A program made the translations under genes and the position numbers. This document shows, in pieces, positions 1 through 12,100 of a stretch of DNA of 64,000 nt. Numbering within the stretch: position 1 is the first letter of the stretch; each line of letters starts with the position of its first letter. The DNA is from Xestospongia muta. Taxonomy: Eukaryota > Porifera > Demospongiae > Haplosclerida > Petrosiidae. The notes beneath the pieces are model-generated. The model searched no databases. It saw nothing but the letters and a program-made list of their open reading frames with translations, and had not been told where the DNA came from. The stretch lies in contig OY848920.1 of NCBI GenBank assembly GCA_963693285.1, positions 4,663,135-4,727,134 of the forward strand. Direction: 5' to 3'.

Positions 1-281
1 ACTCATGTACATGTTTATAACATTATATTATACTATGATATCAGTGTCAGGTGGTCTACAATTTTGGATAACATGTTATGTAGCTGTTAAATACAGATAT
101 TAATTGATATGTACAGAATGTCATATATTGTCTGATAAAAATTACTTGTATCAATGCTAATATGGTCAATTTAGGAATTATATGACAAAGTTACACATCA
201 AATATCACTAGATTAATGAATTTAACAGTTAAGACATACATGTACTTTTATAATTACTTTTGGGGTCTAATTAATACTCAC

Positions 282-2244
282 CTCTAAACCAAGGTAGCTG
301 ACGTGACCTATCGGTATGAGTTGCTTGAGAGCTATTTTGACAAATGCACTTTAGTTTGTCTTCACTTAAATGACAAAAATGTTCTGAAGCTTTTTTAGGG
401 CAATCAGGTATTGTACAGTAAAAATATTCATTGACGTTTTCCACATTAGCCATATATTGGAATTTACTTATCACTTCATTGATTCCTGTGTGGATAATAT
501 CTCGTAAAGTGAAACATTCTGTAGAAAAGCCAGAATAATATACTGCAATCCAATAAATCCCATCAACTAATAGAACATCACCATAATTAGTGTGTAAAGT
601 GATCATATTACGATAACGTGGTGTGGAACGTAGAGGACGTTTCAATTGAAATCTTGGTGGATCTTTACGATGTAAAAGGTTCACGACTAATGCAGGGAAT
701 ACACCTCGAGTAAGAGGTTTCATATCCCAGGACAGAATGAGAGGATCTACGTGTTCCTTAAAAGGAGATGGTATAGACTTATACTCAGTGGATGATCTAG
801 TAGGAAGGACAGTTGGTAGAAAGTATTTTCCTTTCTCAGGTAGAGAGGCCATTATAAATAAACTTGTCATTAACTTGAGAAAATCTTGTGGTGTAAACTC
901 AGGATAGAATCCTTGTGATAAATGTGAATTGGGTGATGTCAACAAATCTTCTTTAAATGTTCCTTCATCTTTTAGTTCTTCATGAGCAGCAGGATTGTAT
1001 AGAGAGATACCTCCTTCTTCCAAATCATCAACAGCATCAGCAAAAGAGATACTGATTAAATCAGAGAGCCTCTCAAATAATGGTTGAGGATGAAGAAATG
1101 CTATATTAGGTAAGATTTTAGGGAAGTAGAGAAAGATGGTCAGGTCATGGTAGTACATCAATGCTGCATGAACTTCACTGGAGTTCATTTCTAAGGTCAT
1201 ACCAATTTCTAAACACTTAGACACAGCTACAATGCTAGATTTAGAAGATTTATGAAGCTGATCTAATTCAAGTTGAAACAAAAACCATCGAATAGGGATT
1301 TCTGCCTCAATAAAATACTGGCAGATTTTCTTACGAATCCTAGCAGCCAAATTTATCTCATAATCATTTCTGGCAGTAGTGTCGACAGGAAATATTACTT
1401 CATTTCCAGCTTTACGATACATAATTATGGCTTCCTTAAATTTTTCTAAAACTGTCCAAGAATGTCCCTAGTACAATGTAGTAGGGTTCTTGAACATGTT
1501 TCATATGGATGTTTGGTAACTCTGGAAAATCTACTGACAACACTGAACGAAATGATGATTCAATAAGTTGCAAATTTGTAATCTGTTTTTCTACAGGCTC
1601 ACCAATTTGCTTTCCCTCAATACTGAAGAAGAACTTGGCTTTGTCGTTAAGCTTTTCGTCTAACTTGTGTGTAAGAATATTGACAGAGTGATATCGTAAC
1701 AAAATCGGAGCAATGTCTAAAAAGGCAGCCTGACCACCAGTATCAACACCATATATCCAATGAGATTGATAGAGCTCTTCAGATTTCTGTGCATGTGGTA
1801 AAAGATTAATAATTTCTTGAGTTACAGTAGGTTTAGAAAAAGAAGAGCTCTGATCAACTGTTTCATGACTAGTTGTAGTTGATGATTCAAAGTCGTCACT
1901 GTCTGATGTTTCTTCTGTTGAGTGATCAACTGATTCCTCTAATGACTTTTTTGGTTTGTGAGGTCGGATGCTATGTTTAACTCCTTGAGCAATTATTGCT
2001 TTAAGAGACTCGTGGTGTATTTTTCTCCACACAGAATCATCACCTACAGTGGCAGATAAGATCCTTGGTTCTTTTGCTGCAATTACTGGAGTACTGCTAT
2101 GGCAATGCGGAGGATCTTCACTATAAAGGAGGTTTAAAAAGGATGACTTGCCAGTTCCAGGTGCACCTGAGACAGAAAACTTGGACCATTTAGCAGTGAC
2201 GTAACCATCCCTCATAGCTTTGTCCAGCAGCTTCTTGTTAGCAC
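282..2244 (-). pseudogene. ROC/COR-like GTPase exon, copy A, frameshifted
   Basis: This is a close paralogue of the intact GTPase exon at 6765..8822. It keeps the P-loop GAPGTGKSS, the G3-like DTGGQAAF, the COR-like IPIRWFLFQLEL and HPQPLF blocks, and the Cys-rich tail. It also has the same splice borders: acceptor AG at 2245-2246 and donor GTGAGT at 276-281. The exon is 1963 nt, not a multiple of three, whereas intact copies are. The cause is a net 53-base deletion near 1440-1465, just after the G4-like GTFLD motif, which brings a stop within a few codons. The reading resumes in the right frame at about 1422. Any product would lose the COR part. It could be a pseudogene, an assembly error, or rescued by unusual splicing; pseudogene is most likely. 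Confidence 0.8.
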
Positions 2245-2333
2245 CTAATATATAATAGAAATAAAATTTTAAACTTTGATTAAAGTAAACAATGTTAACA
2301 AGAATTACATAACATATTATAATGATTAGACTT

Positions 2334-3000
2334 CTAAATGTGGTACTTATAAATTATAGATATTTTAAATTTCCAATTCAATCCTTTAGTACTAGCTAGA
2401 ATATAGTCAGTTCCTATTGTCCAGTTTAACAAGTACAAGTACATAACTCTTTGTGTACATGCACAATAGATAATAGAGTAAAGGAAAAGGATAAGACTTG
2501 TGGGTGTGGTTACAATAGGACATACATCTATATGACTGTCATATAAATGGACACATGTACAGTTGACTGGAGTCATAATTTCAGTAACAATTACAAACAA
2601 CATGTTTACAGTAGTAGCGTATGTAATGTTTGAACTTTCATTGTTATATATAAAGTTCATAAAAGCTTATACAATAGTGTTCACATTAAGGTGACAAGTG
2701 TACTTGGTTTATATCAATCACTTTTTATTAAATCAGTGGGTGTAATGTTGTGATAATTGTTGTGATAATAAGCCACAAGTATATTGATTAATAATTTATA
2801 TTAGCAAAGTAAAGTTATGAGGTCTTGTGGTTAGGAATCACTGAAATAACTTGGAAACCTTCACATGCTGTCCTAGATATATTGACAAGTGAGTATGAGA
2901 AGCAAAAACAACTATTTGTTGAGTATATTATCGGTAATGGTCCTGGTACTGTTACTCATAAAATAAACATTTTGTTAGTGACAATATTAAGAACACATAT
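2334..3000. repeat. Dispersed repeat family R, copy 1
   Basis: A block of about 0.6 kb, recognisable by the shared stretches gttgactggagtcataattt, aggtgacaagtgtactt and cagtgggtgtaatgttgtga. It recurs in direct orientation at about 8912..9540, 28720..29000, 60960..61440, 62150..62690 and 63720..64000. Here it lies in the intron upstream of GTPase copy A. Its right part carries a plus-strand reading frame (2825..3079) that is also found in other copies. Confidence 0.8.
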
Positions 3001-3132
3001 CCAGGTATACTTAATATTAAGAGATATAAATGACATGGAATCCAATATAATATTATATCTAAAAACAACCAAGCTATGATTAGTGTGAAGTTTAATATAA
3101 ATGAAAGTCAGGTAGTAATATGGAGCTATTGT

Positions 3133-3299
3133 TATCAAATGGGTCCACTCTATATACATGTATATATTGATATATGGACAATGTAACTTACTGTTGTTTG
3201 TAAATAACCTTCATACTTTATTCGTACATTATTTTGTCTAATAGCGCTTAAAGCATCTAATAAATTCCTTCTTGTTGCTTTTCTTGCTTTCTCCATATT
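3133..3299. repeat. 167-bp partial tandem duplication inside a death-domain exon
   Basis: The motif tatggacaatgtaacttac occurs at about 3174-3192 and again 167 bases to the right. The left unit carries the 3' half of a minus-strand death-domain exon (3192..3300), reading MEKARKATRRN and RIKYEGYLQ, with its donor GTAAGT. The sequence then jumps back into the flanking intron sequence before the complete exon at 3359..3627. The half exon is closer to the exon at 5838..6133 than to its neighbour, so the event probably joined two different paralogues. Confidence 0.75.
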
Positions 3300-3358
3300 G
3301 GACAAACGGATCCACTCTATATACCTGTATATATTGATATATGGACAATGTAACTTAC

Positions 3359-3627
3359 CATTGTCTTTAGATAATCTTTGTATTTACTAGCTACATCATT
3401 TAGTCCAATAGTTGTTAAAGCATCTAATAAACTCCTCCTTGTGGCATTTTGAGCCTTTTCCTCTATCCACAATTGATACATACTGGTATGGTCATGACAT
3501 TTAGCTAGATTGACCCTGTCCAGTTGTAGTGTTACACCTATCTGATTATATTCTGAAGTTCTGGCATGTGTAGTTAATTCTAGAATTGGAGGTTGTTGAT
3601 CCAAGAGTTGATCCAGTGACATATTAC
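3359..3627 (-). CDS. Death-domain exon (unassigned gene)
   Basis: An open exon with a phase-1 acceptor (AG at 3628-3629) and donor GTAAGT (3353-3358), 269 nt. It encodes a helical death-fold module with the family pattern LLDQLLDQQP, then EYNQIGVTLQLDRVNLAKC, then MYQLWIEEKA and RRSLLDALTTIGLNDVASKY. This is the same module, with the same phases, as the last placed exon of gene B at 5838..6133. It may be a tandem extra exon of gene B, or the death domain upstream of GTPase copy A. No direct splice from 5838 is possible, because that exon ends in phase 0 and this one begins in phase 1. The domain call is firm and the gene membership is not. Confidence 0.65.
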
Positions 3628-3943
3628 CTATCAAATATTATAAACTATACTAATATTTTAGAGACAGTAATGTAAATAAAATCTTTATAGAAAGTTTATA
3701 ATACTACAAAGACAGTACAGGTAGTAGGAACACTATGATACTATCAGATTATTGTATTGTCAATTGCTTCTTTAAACAAAGTACTTTCAATTCAATAGCT
3801 ATAGACTTGAAAAGTCCTTTTAGCAAAAGCTGCTCTTCAATATAGTGGTACTTGTATATAAAAGTTAACATAATGAATAAATTATCATTATGATCTTATA
3901 TGTAATTCATTACATATATCACTACTGTATGTTCTAACATGTA

Positions 3944-4374
3944 CTGTATAGCCGGTATTTTTGGCGAGGATTTATATTATGCGCTGTCGATAGAGCGCCA
4001 AATTTAGATATACTAATATTAAGTATTACTAATAATAAAAGTCAATCCAAAATTTAGCCACACATGAAGTCCACATGATGTGTGTGAAGGAAGATGTCGA
4101 TCCTACAGTACTTCCAGAGACAGAACTACCAGAACGACAGTGGCAATTGTTGGTGTCCATATCTCTTTAGAGATATGATAGCCCCTTACACAACTGGAGA
4201 TGCTTTCTTCGTTAGCCGCCCTCAAAGCCGCCACCCGTATACACGTGGCCGAGCATGTGGCAACTAAAAGTAGGTGGGACATAATTTTGGTGCCCGTTAT
4301 TGCACCGTCAAAATAAAGTCTGCATAAAATTCTAAAATAAATAATATGTGCCGCAAAAATAACCGGCTATACTG
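3944..4374. mobile_element. MITE with TA target duplication (mariner-like)
   Basis: A 431-bp non-coding element bounded by TA dinucleotides (3942-3943 and 4375-4376). Its ends are inverted repeats: left CTGTATAGCCGGTATTTTTG, right (reversed) CAGTATAGCCGGTTATTTTT. It has no open frame and a locally higher GC content than its surroundings. TA flanks with C-W-GTATAG ends are expected of Tc1/mariner-type non-autonomous elements. The element at 14471..14904 has the same end signature and a different interior. Confidence 0.75.
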
Positions 4375-4559
4375 TATTTACAAATAATATATAATAACAC
4401 TTTGTGGTAGTCTGATAGTCTAATGCTTTGGTTATTAAATTGTGAGGATATCTCACACAATTTAGAGTAAGATGAGAAATAATGTTTAGTTTTGACATTA
4501 AATATAATTATAATTATAAATTAATAATATATGTATTGTTACAGTAAATCTAAACTCAC

Positions 4560-4710
4560 CATTCATGGGATACCAAGGTTGCTGACGAGTTTTATCGATA
4601 ACATTAGAAGTACAACTTTCACAGCATACGAGTGTTTTCTTGTTTTCTTTTAACTGACAAAAATATTCTGTAGTTTTATTAGAGCATATGGTATAGTAGA
4701 AATATTCTTA
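4560..4710 (-). pseudogene. Relic of the GTPase exon 3' end (gene C type)
   Basis: The last 50 or so codons of a GTPase exon. They read TTEYFCQLKENKKTLVCC and then RQQPWYPMNG, followed by donor GTGAGT (4554-4559). The sequence matches the Cys-rich tail of gene C (58202 onward) better than gene B. Homology stops abruptly at about 4710 in an AT run, so the P-loop and COR parts are absent. Confidence 0.7.
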
Positions 4711-4762
4711 AATATATATATATCATACGTTGGATATATATCGGAAGTTATGTATCACCTCT

Positions 4763-5400
4763 TAATGTGATTAATGTTTTACAGTATCATATATGTTCCT
4801 AAATACTCACCGGTAACATTTTCAAATAGTCTTCATATTTCTTTACAACTTTACTCTGTCTTATAGCTATTAAAGAATTAAGCAAATTTCTTCTAACAGA
4901 TTGTACTTTCATCTTTTTAGTTAATCCAAATTGATATATACGTGTCAATTCAGTATATCCACTATATAGATCTACACTCTACAATTGTAACTGCACGTGT
5001 CCCCAATAAAAATCACTTTGTAGTTCTAGTATAAGTAATAATTACTGGATTTGTAGAGGGTTTGGCCAAGAAACAAAAATCATACAGACCAAAACCGTAT
5101 ACTTCCGTATTCTGTTACACCCATTCAAATAGTTATTACTCAATACCACAAAAGTATATATACTTGTATGTTAAGAACAAACAAAATTTAATGAAAAAAA
5201 ACAACAATCATGAAGTTAAAGTAGTGTTGTAGTAGTAAGTATCTCATCAGCTGGCTTTAACAATATGTCTCTCATTATCTATCTGTGGAATTAATAGATA
5301 ACAATTATATACAGTAACTACAGAATATATCTAACTACCAATATAACAACTACAGATATTATTTAGTACAACAAGAACTACTGTGATGTATTTGAATTGT
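4763..5400. repeat. Segmental duplication (pairs with 28085..28700), with a death-domain relic
   Basis: This stretch matches 28085..28700 in direct orientation. Examples are ggctttaacaatatgtctct against ggttttaacaatacgtccct and the shared agataacaattatata. It starts with a minus-strand death-domain exon relic (about 4811..5025) with donor GTGAGT (4805-4810), reading VQSVRRNLLNSLIAIRQSK but with an in-frame TAG near 4980. The rest is non-coding. The death-domain homology and the stop are visible; that the exon is dead is inferred. Confidence 0.7.
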
Positions 5401-5837
5401 CTTTTCCAAAGAGACAATCATTAAATGAAAAAGTATTGTCCACAAATCCAGGTATTATCAATTGTTCAACAGAACAAACTTTACAAGAACATATCCACAT
5501 ACCATGTACATACTTGTATTAAGGTAACTAGTATACTTACTATATTGTACTTGTTGATATACATAACATCACTTATATAGATTGAACACTCTCATTATTT
5601 CTCACCTACAGATATGAGGAAATGAGTTTGTAATAGCAATTTGTGGTCACAAGTTGTTTAGATAGTTAAAACCACTTTCATATAAATTATGGGAATATTA
5701 CATCTGATAACAATCAAGTTGTGATTAGTGTCAAAGTTTAATATAGATCAATGCCAGATAATAATATTGGGCTATTCTTAACTAAGGGATCCACTCTATG
5801 TACATGTATATATTGATATATGGACAATGTAACTTAC

Positions 5838-6133
5838 TGTTGCTTGTAAATAATCTTCATACTTTATTCGTACATTATTTTGTCTAATTGCTCTTAAAGC
5901 ATCTAATAAATTCCTTCTAGTTGCTTCTCTTGCTTTCTCCATAATCCATAACTGATACATACTGGTACAATCATGACATCCAGTTAGATCCACACTGTCC
6001 AGTCCTAGTTTCACACCCAACTGATACCATTCCGCTGTTCTAGCATGGGAAATTAATTCTTCAAGTGTTGGTTGTTGATCCAAGAGATGATCTGGTAAAG
6101 TAGATACATGTACACCTCCTTCAACTATATTAC
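5838..6133 (-). CDS. Gene B exon 6: third death domain
   Basis: Acceptor AG at 6134-6135 and donor GTAAGT at 5832-5837; 296 nt, phase 1 to phase 0. After a short linker (GNIVEGGVHVSTLPDHLL) it reads TLEELISHARTAEWYQLGV, LGLDSVDLTGC, MYQLWIMEKA and NLLDALRAIRQNNVRIKY. This is the six-helix death-fold pattern, with Trp in the MYQLW position. It follows the GTPase exon by 631 bases and joins it in phase. It is nearly identical in its 3' half to the broken exon at 3192..3300. Confidence 0.75.
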
Positions 6134-9100
6134 CTAATATGAAATGGAAAAATATATAATTTAGTATTAATATAACAAAATGAACAATTCTGTATTAAAC
6201 AATAAAACAAGTGTAATTATGTTATTGATATTAACACATGTATAGATGACAAGATAGAACAAAAGATACAGCTAATAATGTGGGTGTGTCATCAAATCAA
6301 ATGTGATGTTTTTAATTACACATTTGATGATATAATTAATAATGTTGAAATTTATTGATTTAAAAAAAGGATGTTCAGCAACTCTAATTCTGTGGCTGGC
6401 TCCAACACTAAGGAAGGTTGAACATGTGTGATTTATAAAGAGAGCTTGATATCAGGTAGAGGGCCATTCTTTTTACAAAAGACTCAAACTCATGTACATG
6501 TATATAACATTATATATACTATGTTATCAGTGTTAGCGAGTGGTCTACAATTTTGGATAACCTGTTATGTACCTGTTAAATACAGATATTAATTGATATG
6601 TACAGAATGTCATATATTGTCTGATGATAATTGTGTTGTGTCAATGTTAATATGGTCAGTTTAGAAATTATAAGACAACAGTTACACAATACAATGATCT
6701 TAATGAACTTGAGATATATATGTACTTTTGATTACTTCACTTTTTAAGTCTAATTAATACTCACCTCTAAACCATGGTAACTGACGTGAGCTATCAGTAT
6801 GAGTTGCTTTACAGCTGTCTTGACAAATGCACGTTAATTTGTTTTTACTTAAACAACAAAAATGTTCTGAAGCTTTTTTAGGGCAATCAGGTATCGTGCA
6901 GTAAAAATATTCATCAACACCTTTCACATTAGCCATATATTGGAATTTACTTATCACTTCATTGATTCCTGTGTGGATAATATCTCGTAAAGTGAAGCAT
7001 TCTGTAGAAAAGCCAGAATAATATACTGCAATCCAATAAATACCATCAACTAAAAGAACACTACCAGAATCAGTTTGTAAAGTGATGACATTACGATAAC
7101 GCGGAGTAGAACGTAGAGGACGTTTCAGTTGAAATCTTGGTGGATCTTTACGATGTAGAAGATTTACAACTAATGCGGGAAATACACCTCGAGGAAGAGG
7201 TTTCATATCCCAAGACAGAATGAGAGGGTCAACGTGTTCCTTAAAAGGAGGTGATATAGACTTGTAATCAGTGGAAGAGGTTGTAGCAAGAACTGTGGGA
7301 AGGAAGTATTTTCCTTTCTCAGGTAGAGAGGCCATTATAAATAAACTTGTCATTAACTTGAGAAAATCTTGTGGTGTAAACTCAGGATAGAATCCTTGTG
7401 ATAAATGTGAATTGGGTGATGTCAACAAGTCTTCTTTAAATGTTCCTTCATCTTTTAGTTCTTCATGAGCAGCATAACTATGTATAGGGATACCTTCTTC
7501 CTCCAAGTAATCAACAACACCAGGAAAAGAGATACTTATTAAATCAGAGAGTTTATTGAAAAGTGGTTGTGGATGAAGGAACACTACATCAGGTACGATT
7601 TTAGGAAAGTACAGAAAGATGGTCAGATCATGGTAGTAGTTTAGAGCTGCTTTGATGTCACTAGCACTCATTTGTAAGGTCATACCAATCTTTAAACAAT
7701 TAGACAGACTTACAATGTTGGATTTAGAAGACTTTTGGAGCTCAAGTTGAAACAAAAACCATCTAATGGGGATTTCTGCCTCAATGTAATATTGGCAGAT
7801 TTTCTTCCGAATTCTAGTAGCCATTTTCATCTCATCATCACCTCTGCCAATAGTATTGACTGGAAAAATTACTTCATTTCCAGCTCTGCGATGCATAATT
7901 GTGATTTGCCGATATTTATCTAAAGCTGCCGAGAGAATTTCATTTTTCTTTTGGAGAGACTCGTAGGATTCTAGCATTTTATCCAAGAATGTCCCTAGTA
8001 CTATGTAGAAGGGTTTTTGAAGATGTTTTATACGAATGTTTGGTAATTCAGGAAAATCTACTGACAATACTGAACGAAATGATGATACAAGAAGTTGTAA
8101 ATTTGTGATCTGTTTTTCTACTGGTTCACCAATTAGTTTTCCCTCGACACTATAGAAGAACTTAGCTTTGTCCTCGAGCCTCTCAGTTAGTTTGTGTGTA
8201 AGAATATTGACAGAGTGATATCGTAACAATGTTGGAGCAATGTCTATAAATGCAGCCTGACCACCAGTATCAACACCATATATCCAATGAGATCGATAAA
8301 GCTCTTCAGACTTCTCTACATAGGCTAAGAGGTCAATGATTTCCTGAATTATAGTAGGTTTCGGTAAAGAGTTCTGATCAACTGTTTGATCATGTCCTGC
8401 TGTGGTTGATGATTCAGAATCGTCACTGTCTGATGTTTCTTCTTGTTGATCTGTTGGGTGATCAACTGATTCCTCTAATGGCTGGTTTATTGGTTTGTTT
8501 TCTGATGAACCAGGTTTCTCTACTACCTCTGGTTTGTGAGGTCGAACGCTATGTTTAACTCCTTGAGTAATTATTTCTTTAAGAGACTCGTGGTCTACTT
8601 TATTCCACATGGAATCATCACCTACAGTGGCAGATATGATCCTTGCTTCTTTTGCTGCAATTACTGGAGTACTGTTATGGCAATCTGGAGGATCTTCATT
8701 ATAAAGCAGGTTTAAAAAGGATGACTTGCCAGTTCCAGGTGCACCCGAGACAGAAAACTTGGTCCATTTAGCAGTGACGTAACCCTCCTTCATAGCTTTG
8801 TCTAATAACTTCTTGTTAGTACCTAATATGTAATAGAAATAAAATTTCAAACTTTGATTTAAGTAAACAATGTTAACAAGGATTACATAATATATTATAC
8901 TGATTAGACTTCTAAATGTGGTAGCTATAAATTATAGATATTTTAAATTTCCAATTCAATCCTTTAGTACTAGCTAGAATATAGTCAGTTCCTATTGTCC
9001 AGTTTAACAAGTACAAGTACATAACTCTTTGTGTACATATACAATAGATAATAGAGTAAAGGAAAGGGATAAGACTTGTGGGTGTGGTTACAATAGGATA

Positions 9101-12100
9101 TAAATTTATATAGCTACTATAAATGGACATATGTACAGTTGACTGGAGTCATAATTTCAGTAACAATTACAAACAACATGTTTACAGTAGTAAGGTATGT
9201 AATGTTTGAACTTTCATTGTTATATATAAAGTTCACAAAAGCTTATACAATAGTGTTAAGGTGACAAGTGTACTTGGTTTATATTAATTACTTTTTATTA
9301 AATCAGTGGGTGTAATGTTGTGATAATTGTTGTGATAATAAGCCAATAGTATATTGATTAATAATTTATATTAGCACAGTAAAGTTATAAGGTCTTGTGG
9401 TTAGGAATCACTGAAACAACTTGAAAACCTTTATGTGTTGTCCTAGATATATTGACAAGTGAGTATGAGAAGCAAAAACAACTATTTGTTGAGGATACTA
9501 TCAGTAATGGTCCTGGTAGAGATACACACTAAACTTTTCTCTAGTGACAATGGTGAGAATCCATACCAGGAATACTTAGTATTAAGGGACATATATGCAC
9601 TGAGCTCCAAAATGACCCCCTGAATAAACCATCCCAGTACATAATAAGTATCAAGGGATACTTGGTATTAATGGTTACATACACATGTACTGGACTACTA
9701 TAAGGACCATCCCAGGATGTACAAAGTATCAACAACATAGTGTTAAGGGATACATATACAATGAGTTCCACAATGACCCCTAAATGAACTATCTTATGAT
9801 AAAATAAGTACTAAAGGATACTCAGTATTAAATAATACATAGGAATGAACTAGGCTCCTGACACTCATCACCCCAGGATGTACTAAGTATCTAGTGATCC
9901 ACCATTTAGGGATATTATGTACTGGCCTCATGAATAGACCATTCAATGATGTATTAGAGTAGTTAGTAAATATGAACACTTAGCACTAAGTAATGTGTAT
10001 ATGTCTTGAATTGGGATCATATCAAGATGCACCACTAATACTTGATATTGAGGAACATACATGTACTAAACACAGCCAGCATCAAGTTTAAGGATACTCA
10101 GTGTTGACATTGGTTCAGTCTTATGGACTACTTAGTATCCTGGAATATATAGGATTACTAGTTAATATAAAGGACAACATGTGGTAGTACTGGATATCAC
10201 TATTTATTGAAACTAAAGATCAGAACAAGTGAGTGAAAACTGTTTGTTTAAAAACAATTATAGGACTGTCTGGTATGTCAAGTAAATTAAGTAATATACA
10301 ACCTCTCATGTGAGCATTTGTTTCTAATCTAATACTAATAGTCTTATAGGACCTTTGTTATTACTCACATTGTTTACTATGTAATAGTTAGAGGCCTACG
10401 CGAGGTTATTCAGTTGTTTAGTAACCCGAAAATTCCAAATAATACCCAAGCTGCAAACGAGGGCATTATTTAGAATTCAAGGGTTACTAAGCAATTAAAT
10501 AACCGACGCATAGGGCTCTAGGTGACTTAGTTAAGAGATGCAATAACATTGCGTTACCATAGTATTTTATATAGTAACCTCCGTACAGGTTACTAATAAA
10601 TATAAAAACCTGAGGCTGGCCAATCAAATTGCAGTATTTGCATCTGGTATAAACTAACATAATATAAAACTATCAGTTAGTCCTAGGAAGAAGCTATAAT
10701 TATAACACTACAGTAAATGTCCAGTGTAACAGTTAACATAATGTATTGACATATTATATAGAAATTAAATTACCTGAATCAGATATTTCAGTGTCAGGAT
10801 TACGATTAGATAGATGTCTCTTAATTCGAAGTCTCTCAATTACACCTACATGAACAAACAAATTATAGATAATATCAATAATAATGATGAATTAATTAAT
10901 AATGACCGATTGTTTGGATATACTAACTACAAGTTAATACAGTTATTAGTTATGTTGTTGTCAAAATTATATAAATTAATAAACTATAATTAACTGAACT
11001 GTCAGTTCTTTCATTCAAACCTAACATTACATATTTTGGACCACATGTTCTGTATGTATTACATAACTCTGATGTATCAGTAACTTGTACTATGCTATGC
11101 ATTAATTAACCGATCAGGTTTCTCCATTTTTAGGTCAATAAATAACTTCCACACTTCCCATTGAGGTATATAATAAGTTCTAATACAATCTTTGTTACAA
11201 CACTTACATCAATATGATGCAAGCCCAAATCTAAGTTGCTACAAGGTCTAAACTACTGTAACTCAATATATGCATAAAGCCAACTAGTTGCATTTACAAC
11301 CACATTGTTGTTACATCCATTTTACTATAGTAATTGAATCATGGCTTCAATTAAAGCTATAAGTGGATATTGTTTTAAGTGAACTAACCCAGTTAATTTA
11401 GTTGAAATAGTATCTATCTGTCACTCATAGTTTCAGTTATTGGACATAAACTATAAAGAGTAATTTTTGACTTCTAGTCAGCTTTATACATATTGAATTG
11501 TACCAGTTTTGGCTTTGTTGGGCCTACATCATATTGATAAGATTCTGGTAACCAAGACAACAGTTGAAATGATAAAATGCTATTTTAAGTGATATATATA
11601 GTTACAAGGTGTTCCCTCCCTTTACTGAACTCTAAACTGGACAGATGACAAAAGAAAAGTCACAAGATGTTATTAAGCATTTAGTGTATCTAGTTTTATA
11701 TATAATATGATAAATTGTTAAACAAATTAGTGAACAAGACTATAATTTATAACATTATAATTACAAAACTCATCGTAACATTCTTTAATAGTGATGCTAG
11801 TGATGTAAACTAGAAAAGTTATAATTTGATTGAATCTACTGTATGGTCCTTGTAAAAACTTTAAGAAGTGCTTTCAGTCTAACTTTAACTACAACAGTAA
11901 CTGTGAGTTAAACAGATAAGGATTACTATTATGTTGATGTCACACCATCAACAATTCTTTCATACTTTTAGTAATGGCAAAAAAGCATTCGAATACTTTT
12001 TCATGTTAAGGAATGATTATCTGGGGATGAGACTAGGAACATTGGTGACACTTAGATTGTTCAATATTAAAGATATCTGTTTTCTTTATAAAAAAATCTT

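Larger units (their letters stand above)
1..3000. repeat. Segmental duplication, left copy (pairs with 6487..9540)
   Basis: The sequence from the left edge through the GTPase exon and its upstream intron recurs in the same orientation at about 6487..9540. The flank at 1..180 matches 6487..6660 almost base for base. The GTPase exons align end to end, and the intron repeat at 2334..2960 matches 8912..9500. The offset shifts from 6483 to 6578 because of small indels, including the net 53-base loss inside the left GTPase exon. It is a tandem duplication of about 3 kb that copied a GTPase exon. Confidence 0.85.

Noticed and set aside
1509..1691. Plus-strand open frame inside GTPase copy A
   Set aside because: It is antisense to a clear coding exon with domain motifs; it has no features of its own.
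9794..10000. Short minus-strand frames in the minisatellite region
   Set aside because: They come from repeated units with few stops; there is no domain and no splice context.
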